A stretch of 64,000 bases of DNA. Source: Glaciecola sp964446865 (GTDB taxonomy: Bacteria > Pseudomonadota > Gammaproteobacteria > Enterobacterales > Alteromonadaceae). Each line of letters opens with the position of its first letter. Positions within the stretch are counted from its first letter, which is position 1. The stretch lies in NCBI GenBank assembly GCA_964446865.1, contig CAYURD010000003.1:52574-116573 (forward strand), read 5' to 3'. A program made the position numbers and the translations under genes. Positions 54,783 to 63,046 of the stretch are shown here, in pieces. A model generated the notes under the pieces. The model had not been told where the DNA came from and made no database searches. It saw only the letters and a program-made list of their open reading frames with translations.

Positions 54783-55904
54783 ATGCAGCAAGTAGTATTA
54801 AGTGGTTCAGGTCTCTGGACGCCAGAGCATACCATTACCAACGAAGAATTGATTGATGCCTATAACCGCTACGCAGATCATTTTAATCTTGAAAACAAAG
54901 CGCAGATTGACAACGGCGAACTTAACGCTAAGCCCCATTCTAGTGCGGAGTTTGTTGAAAAAGCATCTGGCATCAAAAGCCGATATATCTATGCAAAAGA
55001 GGGTGTGCTAGACATCAATAGAATGCGCCCAATACTGCCAGAGAGAAGTGATACACAATTATCTCAACAAGCAGAAATAGCGGTGTTAGCTGCTAAAGAT
55101 GCCTTAAAAGCTGCCAACAAAACGGCCCAAGACATCGATGCGGTTATTGTCTCTTGTGCTTACACGCAGCGTTCTTATCCAGCTATTGCTATCGAAGTTC
55201 AAGAAGCTTTAGGGATAAAAGGCTTTGGTTTTGATATGTTGGTAGCTTGTTCAGCAGCAACCTTTGGAATGCACAGAGCATATGAAATGGTCGCCGCGGG
55301 CACCGCCAAAGCGGTATTAGTTATTAACCCAGAGTTAGTCTCACCTCAAATAAATTATACTGACCGTGACAGCCACTTCATATTCGGTGATGTGGCCACC
55401 GCCACAGTCTTAGAAACAGCAGAAACGGTAACAAGCGAACATGCTTATTCTATTTTAAGTACCAAAGCATTTACGCAATATTCTAACAATATTCGATCGA
55501 ATTTTGGTTATGCTTCGCGAGCGACTGATGCCGACCCATATGGGGCCGACAAACTATTTCACCAAGAAGGTAGAAAAGTCTTCAAAGAAGTATGTCCTCT
55601 TGCCGCGGCTCATATCACCGAACATTTAGCCCAACACGATTTGTCGCCAAGCAATTTGCGTCGGTGGTGGCTGCATCAGGCTAATATCAATATGAATACG
55701 CTTATTAGTAAACGCTTGTTAGGCAGAGAGGCTAGTGCTGACGAAGCGCCGGTTGTGTTAGACACCTATGCAAACACAGCATCTGCCGGTTCAGTCATTG
55801 CTTTTAATCTGCACAATAAAGATATGCAAACAGGCGATTATGGCATCTTGTGTTCCTTTGGTGCAGGTTATTCAATTGGTAGCTTGTTAGTACAAAAAAG
55901 GTAG
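54783..55904 (+). CDS. Beta-ketoacyl-ACP synthase III, long-form (beta-ketodecanoyl-ACP synthase type)
   Basis: A 373-aa thiolase-fold condensing enzyme. The catalytic triad is visible: Cys in VACSAATFG, His in LHQANINMN, Asn in YANTASAGS. The 373-aa length, the insert before SSAEFVEKASGIKSRYIY and the EALGIKGFGFDMLVACS region match the Pseudomonas PA3286 type, which condenses octanoyl-CoA with malonyl-ACP and so shunts beta-oxidation products into fatty-acid synthesis. That substrate is inferred by likeness. It lies 27 bases after the pseudokinase gene and 5 bases before prsK. Confidence 0.88.
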   Translation: MQQVVLSGSGLWTPEHTITNEELIDAYNRYADHFNLENKAQIDNGELNAKPHSSAEFVEKASGIKSRYIYAKEGVLDINRMRPILPERSDTQLSQQAEIAVLAAKDALKAANKTAQDIDAVIVSCAYTQRSYPAIAIEVQEALGIKGFGFDMLVACSAATFGMHRAYEMVAAGTAKAVLVINPELVSPQINYTDRDSHFIFGDVATATVLETAETVTSEHAYSILSTKAFTQYSNNIRSNFGYASRATDADPYGADKLFHQEGRKVFKEVCPLAAAHITEHLAQHDLSPSNLRRWWLHQANINMNTLISKRLLGREASADEAPVVLDTYANTASAGSVIAFNLHNKDMQTGDYGILCSFGAGYSIGSLLVQKR

Positions 55905-55909
55905 TTCTT

Positions 55910-57955
55910 TTGGTTCTTGATATTGGGTATGGACTCACTGCAATAGGCTATCTTGGCCTACTTTTTTTGTTGCTTTTTGTTCGTAAGTCAGGACTCGCTA
56001 AAAAACTTCTCATTGCAGCTACGTTTTTTACATTTGGATGGTCAGTCATCCAAATAGAAAGCTTAGGCTTTATTAAAAGTAGCAGTCAATTTGCACTGAT
56101 AGATAGTATGCGCCTTTGGATCTGGATGTTGTTTTTAGCCGCATGTTTACAAAACCAGTTTTCATCATTTTGGCAGCTTATCTCAAGGCCTCTCACCATT
56201 GCCTTGTTAGTTGTGCCCAGCGCCGCTATTGCTGTGACTTCAGTTGTGAACCATGCTTCAAACTATGGTCATCTAATACTGACACTACTGACCATACAAA
56301 TGTTAGTGATATTAGAGCAAGTTTATCGCCAATCAGGCCAGCATAAATGGGAATATAAACCACTTGTTATTTATTTAGCATCGCTGACAACCTTCGACTT
56401 TTTTACCTATGCAAATGCGGCAATGGTTGCGCAGATAAATATGAATTTCTTTGCAGCTCGAGGCTTCATATTTTTAGCTATGTTGCCTTTTTTAGTATTG
56501 GCTATACGGCGCATACAGCATTGGGGTATTGATATATTCGTCTCAAGAGAAGTCGTCATGCATAGCACCTTATTAATGCTCTCTGGTGCTTATTTGGTGG
56601 TAATGGCGCTTTTAGGCTATTTAGTGCAATTTATGGGAGGGAACTGGAGCGCCCCCATACAGTTAGTGCTGTTTTTAGTCGCGGTAGTATTACTGCTAAG
56701 CCTGTTTTTATCGAATGAATTTAGAACAAAACTAAAAGTATTTATCACTAAAAACTTTTATGCGAACCAGTTTGACTACCGAGTGGAGTGGTTAACCTTA
56801 ACGCAAACCCTATCACTTGAAGAGAAGTCCTTGCCTGAAGTTTATAAAACGGCGCTTAAAGGGTGGGTGCAAGGAATTAAATATGACCGTGGGGTTTTAC
56901 TCAAGTTAAATAATAAGCGCTTTACCACTATCGCTGAACTTGTCGATGATGGCACTGAACTGCCAAAAGTAGCCGATAGCATATTGCCAACACTAGCGAC
57001 ATTCTTGTCGAAAAAGAACTGGATAATTGATGTTGATGAAATGCGCATTAAGCCAGACCTTTATGTTGAATTACCCAACAGAAATGACTTAATAAAATCA
57101 TTTGATTATCAGTTTATTGTGCCCATTTATCAGCAGCAAGCTCTATGGGGACTTGTTTTTTTGCAAGCAAACAATGCGGTAAAACGCACCTTAAATTGGG
57201 AGCTAAGAGATTATTTGCAGGCGGTAACCGAGCAAACTGCTAACTTTATTTTTCAAGCAGAAAGTTCACAAGCGCTGACAGAAAACGCTCAGTTTGCTGC
57301 TTTTAGTAGAATGTCTGCCTTTGTTGTGCATGATTTAAAAAATGTGCTGGCACAAATTAACTTGCTATTGGCCAATGCCAAACAACACAAAGATAACCCT
57401 GAGTTTATTGATGATACTTTTGAAACACTTGAGCATACTAAAGCTCGGATGGACAAGATGCTCAAGCAACTAATGGATAAGAGTGTCGATAAATCAGATA
57501 TTATAGAGCAACTAGACATGCGGCAATTGCTAGCAGATGTAATTGAAAAAAAATGCTCGCTTTTAAAACCTATTCCAGTATTTCATGCTGAAACCGCAGT
57601 AATGGTCGTAGTAAATGCTGATAAATTCGCTAACGTGATATACCATTTAATTAGCAATGCACAACAAGCAACTAAAGAAGATGGCACGGTAGACGTTAAA
57701 CTCTACTACAACGAAGAATTTGTTATCATTGACATAGTTGATGACGGAATAGGCATGAGTCAATCTTTTATAGATGAAGAATTATTTAAGCCATTTGTGA
57801 CAACTAAAGGTAATGCCGGTATGGGAGTAGGTGCATACGATGCAAAAACCTACCTTGAAAGCATTGGTGGTAGTATAAACGTCACTAGCCAAATAAATCA
57901 TGGAAGCAAATTTCAAATTAGTATTCCAAACACAGCGGAACAAGCAGATTTATGA
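55910..57955 (+). CDS. prsK: PEP-CTERM system histidine kinase PrsK
   Basis: A 681-aa membrane kinase. About eight hydrophobic helices occupy residues 5-265. A GAF-like domain (about 290-450) follows, and then the kinase core with the variant H box FVVHDLKNVLAQINLLL and an ATPase domain (NLISNAQQATKEDG-like N box, here YHLISNAQQATKED; DDGIGM; NAGMGVGAYDAKTYLESIGG). This layout and the G2 sequence are typical of PrsK from exosortase/PEP-CTERM genomes. The probable start is TTG 55910, 5 bases after the synthase stop; a longer or shorter start cannot be excluded. It overlaps prsR by 4 bases. Confidence 0.87.
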   Translation: MVLDIGYGLTAIGYLGLLFLLLFVRKSGLAKKLLIAATFFTFGWSVIQIESLGFIKSSSQFALIDSMRLWIWMLFLAACLQNQFSSFWQLISRPLTIALLVVPSAAIAVTSVVNHASNYGHLILTLLTIQMLVILEQVYRQSGQHKWEYKPLVIYLASLTTFDFFTYANAAMVAQINMNFFAARGFIFLAMLPFLVLAIRRIQHWGIDIFVSREVVMHSTLLMLSGAYLVVMALLGYLVQFMGGNWSAPIQLVLFLVAVVLLLSLFLSNEFRTKLKVFITKNFYANQFDYRVEWLTLTQTLSLEEKSLPEVYKTALKGWVQGIKYDRGVLLKLNNKRFTTIAELVDDGTELPKVADSILPTLATFLSKKNWIIDVDEMRIKPDLYVELPNRNDLIKSFDYQFIVPIYQQQALWGLVFLQANNAVKRTLNWELRDYLQAVTEQTANFIFQAESSQALTENAQFAAFSRMSAFVVHDLKNVLAQINLLLANAKQHKDNPEFIDDTFETLEHTKARMDKMLKQLMDKSVDKSDIIEQLDMRQLLADVIEKKCSLLKPIPVFHAETAVMVVVNADKFANVIYHLISNAQQATKEDGTVDVKLYYNEEFVIIDIVDDGIGMSQSFIDEELFKPFVTTKGNAGMGVGAYDAKTYLESIGGSINVTSQINHGSKFQISIPNTAEQADL

Positions 57956-59316
57956 ATAAGGGTAAAGTATTAGTCGTCGACGACGATTTGGGCATTCAAA
58001 AGCAACTAAAGTGGGCATTGACTGATTTTGAGGTTGTCTTTGCCCTTGATAGACAATCTGCTATTAATCAGTTAAGACGCTTTGAGCCAAGTGTGGTAAC
58101 GCTTGATTTAGGGCTTCCCCCCGATCCGACTAACGCATCTGAAGGTCTGCTTGCCCTTCAAGAAATCATGTCACTGGCGCCCCATACAAAAGTGATTGTG
58201 GTGACTGGTAACAACGACAAAGACAACGCCTTGGAAGCAATTAAACTTGGCGCTTATGACTTTTATCAAAAACCAATAGATAGCGATATTATAAATGTCT
58301 TGATACACAGAGCGCTTAACCTTTCTGCCTTAGAACATGAAAACAGAATGCTGAGCAAATCAAAAGTCAGCATGGGCCGAATTGTGGGTAACAGTGACGC
58401 GATTTTGTCGGCGAGTCGCAAAGCAGAAAAAATTGCGCAAACTGATATAAGCGCTTTATTGCTGGGAGAAAGCGGCACGGGTAAAGAAGTTTTTGCAAGA
58501 AGCATACACGAGCATAGCCAACGAAAAGATGAAGCTTTTGTGGCAATAAACTGTGCTTCAATTCCTGAAAATTTACTAGAAAGTGAGCTTTTTGGCTATG
58601 AAAAAGGCGCGTTTACCGGTGCTAACAAAACCACACTAGGTAAAATAGAGACGGCTAAAGGCGGTACGCTCTTTTTGGATGAAATTGGTGATATGCCAAT
58701 AGGACTGCAAGCCAAAATGCTGCGCTTTTTACAAGAACGAGTTATTGAACGGGTGGGTGGTCGTACCGAAATTCCGGTTGATGTGCGAGTAGTTTGCGCA
58801 ACGCACCGTGACTTGACGCAAATGGTAAAAGATCAAACCTTTCGAGAAGACCTTTATTATCGGATTGGTGAGATAAACATCTTTATACCGCCATTGAGGG
58901 AGCGAGCAGATGATGTAATCTTGCTGGCGAAGACCTTTTTGAAAATATACATTGATGAATATAAATCAAAAGTAAAAGGATTTAGCGAACAAGCAACCAA
59001 TGCCATGCTCGGTCATAAATGGCCTGGCAACATCCGAGAGTTACAAAATAAACTCAAATCTGCTGTTGTGCTTGCTGAAGGCAGTTACATCGAAGCACAA
59101 GACATTGGTTTAATGGTCAATGACGAAGAGCCTGAAGATTTGCTGTTTAATTTGAGAGAAGTGCGTGAAGCAGCTGAGAGCAAAGCGATTCGCAAAGCCT
59201 ACTATCAGGCTGAACAAAATATGTCTAGGGCGGCTGAGCTTTTAGGAATAACGCGCCCGACTTTGTATTCATTAATTGATAAATATCACCTTGAAGATTT
59301 GAAAACCAACGGTTGA
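57952..59316 (+). CDS. prsR: PEP-CTERM-box response regulator PrsR (sigma54 activator)
   Basis: A 454-aa NtrC-class regulator. The receiver has LVVDDDLGIQKQL and Asp in TLDLGLPPDP. The sigma54 AAA+ domain has Walker A GESGTGKEVFARSIH, the GAFTGA loop and GGTLFLDEIGDMP. The C-terminal Fis-type helix-turn-helix is MSRAAELLGITRPTLYSLIDKY. It overlaps prsK (ATGA), so the two are a cognate pair. In known genomes PrsR activates sigma54 promoters of exopolysaccharide and PEP-CTERM genes; none of those targets is in this window. Confidence 0.92.
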   Translation: MNKGKVLVVDDDLGIQKQLKWALTDFEVVFALDRQSAINQLRRFEPSVVTLDLGLPPDPTNASEGLLALQEIMSLAPHTKVIVVTGNNDKDNALEAIKLGAYDFYQKPIDSDIINVLIHRALNLSALEHENRMLSKSKVSMGRIVGNSDAILSASRKAEKIAQTDISALLLGESGTGKEVFARSIHEHSQRKDEAFVAINCASIPENLLESELFGYEKGAFTGANKTTLGKIETAKGGTLFLDEIGDMPIGLQAKMLRFLQERVIERVGGRTEIPVDVRVVCATHRDLTQMVKDQTFREDLYYRIGEINIFIPPLRERADDVILLAKTFLKIYIDEYKSKVKGFSEQATNAMLGHKWPGNIRELQNKLKSAVVLAEGSYIEAQDIGLMVNDEEPEDLLFNLREVREAAESKAIRKAYYQAEQNMSRAAELLGITRPTLYSLIDKYHLEDLKTNG

Positions 59317-59373
59317 CGACTACACTATGAGTCATTAATTATATTCTCATGAAAAAAATAGGAATCGACAAAG

Positions 59374-60117
59374 ATGACACATCCAGCAGAAGCAACAAAT
59401 ATGGAAGGTAAAAAAGTCCCGAGCGTTACATGGCCAACGCGTGTGGGTGAAGAGTGGAAAAACCTCTCTAGTGATGACTTGTTTGCCGGTAAAAAAGTTG
59501 TGGTATTTTCACTGCCAGGTGCATTTACCCCTACTTGTTCATCCACTCATTTACCTCGTTACAATCAACTAGCCGGCGTGTTTAAAAAGTTGGGCGTAGA
59601 CGCTATATGTTGTGTGTCGGTAAATGATACTTTTGTCATGAACGCATGGTTAGATGATCAAGAAGCAGACAATATTATTGTTGTGCCAGATGGTAACGGC
59701 GAATTTACCGACGGTATGGGCTTATTAGTTGATAAAAACGACCTTGGCTTTGGCAAGCGTAGCTGGCGCTATTCGATGCTAGTGAGCGATGGTGTCGTTG
59801 AAAAAATGTTTATTGAACCGAACAAACCTGGTGACCCCTTTGAAGTATCAGACGCTGATACGATGCTTGAGTATTTATCTCCTGGCAGTGTTGCCCCTCA
59901 AGAAGTGTCGTTGTTTACCAAGCCTGGGTGCCCGTTTTGCGCTAAAGCAAAGCAAATGTTAGCTGATAACGGTTATGAGTATGAAGAAATCCAGCTAGGC
60001 AAAGATGCTAGTTTGGCATCGTTGAAAGCGATTACTGGTCGTGAAACTGTCCCTCAAGTATATATTGGTGGAAAGCACATTGGTGGAAGTGATGATTTAG
60101 AGGCCTTCTTCAAATAA
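59374..60117 (+). CDS. Peroxiredoxin-glutaredoxin fusion protein
   Basis: A 247-aa fusion. The Prx5-type peroxiredoxin domain (residues 1-165) has PGAFTPTCSSTHLP with peroxidatic Cys55. The glutaredoxin domain (about 175-247) has the CPFC active site (Cys186/Cys189) and the glutathione-binding TVPQVYIGGKHIGG. Such hybrids reduce peroxides with glutathione. It stands 57 bases after prsR and ends at a clear terminator. Its place downstream of an operon headed by oxyR is consistent with peroxide control, but no full OxyR site was found. Confidence 0.96.
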   Translation: MTHPAEATNMEGKKVPSVTWPTRVGEEWKNLSSDDLFAGKKVVVFSLPGAFTPTCSSTHLPRYNQLAGVFKKLGVDAICCVSVNDTFVMNAWLDDQEADNIIVVPDGNGEFTDGMGLLVDKNDLGFGKRSWRYSMLVSDGVVEKMFIEPNKPGDPFEVSDADTMLEYLSPGSVAPQEVSLFTKPGCPFCAKAKQMLADNGYEYEEIQLGKDASLASLKAITGRETVPQVYIGGKHIGGSDDLEAFFK

Positions 60118-60147
60118 GAGTTTTTGCGCTTAGCTAGCAATGCGCTT

Positions 60148-60195
60148 ATCTACGAATGAGCTGATCTACGAATGAGCTGATCTATGAATGAAGAA
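60148..60195. repeat. 16-base tandem repeat
   Basis: ATCTACGAATGAGCTG occurs twice in direct succession (60148-60163, 60164-60179), followed by a partial third copy with changes (60180-60195). It lies in the untranslated region between the Prx-Grx gene and its terminator. It contains no coding frame. Confidence 0.75.
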
Positions 60196-60251
60196 TGCGC
60201 GTTAGTCATTGAGTTTCTTTATATAGAGGGCTTGTGTATAGGCAATATTTT

Positions 60252-60279
60252 AAAAAGAGTCCAACGGGACTCTTTTTTT
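60252..60279 (+). terminator. Intrinsic terminator after the Prx-Grx gene
   Basis: AAAAAGAGTCC and GGACTCTTTTT form an 11-base-pair stem with an AACG loop and a continuing T run. It lies 135 bases past the stop codon of the fusion gene. Confidence 0.88.
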
Positions 60280-60395
60280 ATTTAGATCCGTATTATTCGA
60301 TGGTAAGGTGCTGTATCAATTGCAAGACGATTTGTTATCAATAGAAATCGACAAAAAGAAACACAATAATAAGAAAGATTTAGGAGTACGAATAT

Positions 60396-61541
60396 ATGGA
60401 TGCATTGTTGGTTGGATTTAAACGAAGCGCTTTTATGGCCTTGTTCGTTTGTATTTTTTCTGTCAGTGGAACGCAAGTCGCCCAAGCGCAAGAGACATCA
60501 CCTCAAGCAAATAATGACAGCGTAATAAAGCAATTGCTAAAGGAAAAGCTATCGAAGAACGCCTTGGCATCAGAAAAGTTAGCGGCTTTCATCGCATTGT
60601 ACGAACCTGAATTAGGCACCGTTAGCCGCTGTGAAGAGTCTAGCGTACGTGACATAAAACTATGCTCATCATCCTTAAGAAATAGCGGAAATTCACCTTA
60701 TATTCTACTCCCTAAGCAAACACCTAAAGCAACGGTTGTACTTTTTCACGGCTTAAGTGATAGTCCTTTCTTTATGCGTTCAATTGGTGAGTTTTTGCAG
60801 ACAAAAGGTTACGTGGTGATTGCACCATTAACACCCGGTCATGGCAAAAAAGAAGCTGACGCTGATATGCAAGATGATCAATTACAGGACCGCTGGGTGT
60901 CGCATACTCAAGATGTGATGAACTTTGCAAGTAGTTTTGACTTGCCAGTTGTCATTGGTGGGTTTTCAACGGGCGGGGCATTAGCCAGTCACTATACCTT
61001 GAACAACCCTGACAGTGTGAGCGCTCTTTTGTTATTCTCTGGCGCGCTAGAGCTATCGGGCGCTGCAGAGGCGATGTCGAAAGTGTGGGGTATGAAGTCT
61101 TTAGCGAAATGGCTAGATGGAGAATACGAAGCCGATGGTCCTCATCCTCATAAATACCCTTCTGTGGCAACGTATACTGCGCTTGTATTGATGGATGTTA
61201 TTAAAGAAATTCGAGAATTACTTGACGAGAAAAGTATCAGCAAACCAATATTTGCGGCTCATTCAATGGCCGACAATACGACTTTGTTTGAAGGTATTGA
61301 GAACCTAACGGGCGCGGTCGATGGCAACCATACAATTTTTAAAATAGATGAATCGTATGACCTATGTCATGCAGATTTGCCAATGAGCTCGGTGCAAATT
61401 GTCAACTTGGACTATGACAAAACACAAATTAACGATACCGAGTTGTGCAAAGTACCAAAAGCGAACCCACTCCACGATAAAATGTTGTTGATGTTAGATA
61501 TTTTTCTAACAGAAAATATAGCGCTAGCTCTGGCTAGCTAG
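60396..61541 (+). CDS. Exported alpha/beta hydrolase
   Basis: A 381-aa protein with a Sec signal peptide (hydrophobic core FMALFVCIFSVSG, cleavage probably after AQA near residue 31). The hydrolase domain has the oxyanion motif HGLSDSP (118-124), then APLTPGHGKK, and the nucleophile elbow GGFSTGG with Ser191. The HGxxDSP and GHG pattern resembles monoacylglycerol-lipase/carboxylesterase-type enzymes. The substrate is unknown. The last 18 bases overlap the convergent dipeptidase gene. Confidence 0.85.
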   Translation: MDALLVGFKRSAFMALFVCIFSVSGTQVAQAQETSPQANNDSVIKQLLKEKLSKNALASEKLAAFIALYEPELGTVSRCEESSVRDIKLCSSSLRNSGNSPYILLPKQTPKATVVLFHGLSDSPFFMRSIGEFLQTKGYVVIAPLTPGHGKKEADADMQDDQLQDRWVSHTQDVMNFASSFDLPVVIGGFSTGGALASHYTLNNPDSVSALLLFSGALELSGAAEAMSKVWGMKSLAKWLDGEYEADGPHPHKYPSVATYTALVLMDVIKEIRELLDEKSISKPIFAAHSMADNTTLFEGIENLTGAVDGNHTIFKIDESYDLCHADLPMSSVQIVNLDYDKTQINDTELCKVPKANPLHDKMLLMLDIFLTENIALALAS

Positions 61542-61545
61542 CGCT
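61520..61545. terminator. Hairpin spanning the overlapping stop codons of two convergent genes
   Basis: AGCGCTAGC (61520-61528) and GCTAGCGCT (61537-61545) form a perfect 9-base-pair stem with an 8-base loop. The hydrolase stop TAG (61539-61541) and the dipeptidase stop (61524-61526 on the minus strand) both lie within it. A T-rich stretch follows only on the minus strand. Confidence 0.5.
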
Positions 61546-62789
61546 TCTACATCTTTCCATACTCGTATCAAATTACCACTTAGTATTTTGGTGATGTCTT
61601 GCTCGGTGTAGCCTCGAGATAATAAACCTTCGATTAATTTTGGAAAGGTTGAGACATCTTTTAAACCAGTGGGTAAAGAGTCGCCAACGCCATCGTAGTC
61701 AGATCCTATGCCAACATGCTCGATGCCTACTAGCTTAACGACATGATCTATATGATCAAGCACCAGTGACAGGCTAGCAAAAGGGTAGGGGTTTTCTTCT
61801 CTGTACTGTTTATTAAAGGCAGCAACTTCTGGGCTATCTTCGCCAAATGTTTGGATTAACACATCGCGTTGTTCTCCAAGCTTATCCCGCCAAATGCGAG
61901 CGGCAGGGCTCACAAAGCCAGAGCCAAAATTGATCATGATCACACCACCATTTTTAGCCAGAGCCACGATCATGTCGTCAGTCATATTGCGTTCAAAATT
62001 CGGCGTAAATTTACGCAGCGAAGAATGTGATGCAATAACAGGCGCTTTACTGATTTCTATGGTTTGATAAAAAGCCGCGTCCGACACATGACTGATATCT
62101 ATCATAATACCCATATTATTCATTTCTTTGATGAGGTCTTTACCAAATGGACTCAGTCCTTTCCATTTACGCCTAAGATCATAAGATGAGTCGCTAATGT
62201 GATTTGATTGCGAATGGGCGAGGGTAATATAGCGAATACCTCTATCATAAAAGTGTTTCAATGTATCGAGACTGCCTTGTATGGGCGAGCCGTTTTCCAT
62301 GCCCATTGGTAAAGAAATTTTGCCTAATGAAAAATTTGTATACACATCTTCTACGCTATAGGCCAACGCGAATTTATCGGGCGCCCTACCAACTATCGCT
62401 TCGACAGAGTCTATTAGCCGATTAGCTAGTACCGTGGATGCGTCTGAGTTATCAAGGCTTGCTGGTACATAAATCGACATAAAGGGTGCATCAAGGCCGC
62501 CTTGTTTCGCTCGAGGATAATCAAAATCACCAGTTTGTGTTGCTTGCGTAACATCCACCCAGTTCGCTTCAACTCGATAAGGCACATCTATATGGCCATC
62601 GACAATGATAGTTGACTGTGCAATACGATTGGATGCTTGTGCTAATGTCTCGGTTTGAAGCTTATTACTTTCAGAATGATGGTTGTTTGAACAAGCTGTT
62701 ATAAACATTAGTAAAGCAAGTGGCGCAAGTTTACGTATATGAAGGAAATGGTGCTTTTCATTTGCGTTGATAATGAATGTTGTCGACAT
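61524..62789 (-). CDS. M19 family membrane dipeptidase, lipoprotein
   Basis: A zinc dipeptidase of the renal dipeptidase (M19) family. The metal motif is VDGHIDVPYRV, followed by MENGSPIQGSLDTL (bridging Glu), RYITLAHSQSNHISDSS, MIDISHVSDAAF, VIASHSSLRKF and GIGSDYDGVGD. A lipobox FITAC places it in the envelope. The frame is open upstream to ATG 62855. The ATG at 62789 is chosen because it puts the lipobox Cys at residue 33 with a normal N-region, though neither start has a clear ribosome binding site. Such enzymes cleave dipeptides, including D-residue or cyclised ones. Confidence 0.92.
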   Translation of the reverse strand: MSTTFIINANEKHHFLHIRKLAPLALLMFITACSNNHHSESNKLQTETLAQASNRIAQSTIIVDGHIDVPYRVEANWVDVTQATQTGDFDYPRAKQGGLDAPFMSIYVPASLDNSDASTVLANRLIDSVEAIVGRAPDKFALAYSVEDVYTNFSLGKISLPMGMENGSPIQGSLDTLKHFYDRGIRYITLAHSQSNHISDSSYDLRRKWKGLSPFGKDLIKEMNNMGIMIDISHVSDAAFYQTIEISKAPVIASHSSLRKFTPNFERNMTDDMIVALAKNGGVIMINFGSGFVSPAARIWRDKLGEQRDVLIQTFGEDSPEVAAFNKQYREENPYPFASLSLVLDHIDHVVKLVGIEHVGIGSDYDGVGDSLPTGLKDVSTFPKLIEGLLSRGYTEQDITKILSGNLIRVWKDVEALASQS

Positions 62790-63046
62790 AAATTGACTCA
62801 TTGTTTGTGTATATATTAGGCAAAACGTAATCGCTTCATTCACTAGTAATGCCATGACTTTGGTTTACTATACTCAAAACAAATTGATTTTTCTCACTAT
62901 TTTTAATTCCGACAATAAACAAGCGCAATACGGTGTTTAGAGGTGACTTTGTTGTTTAATTGTTACATAATATCGCCTTTGAAAAATCAGCAGTCCTAGG
63001 GTCAACTGCCCCTAGCATAAACAATTATAAATATAGAGATTTAAAA

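Noticed and set aside
59325..59361. Possible OxyR site before the Prx-Grx gene (CTAT and ATAG half-sites in 11-base phase)
   Set aside because: Only the outer two of the four half-sites match; the inner two (TAAT, TCAT) are poor.
60148..60195. CRISPR-like repeat
   Set aside because: The copies are directly adjacent with no spacers and only two are exact; there are no cas genes.
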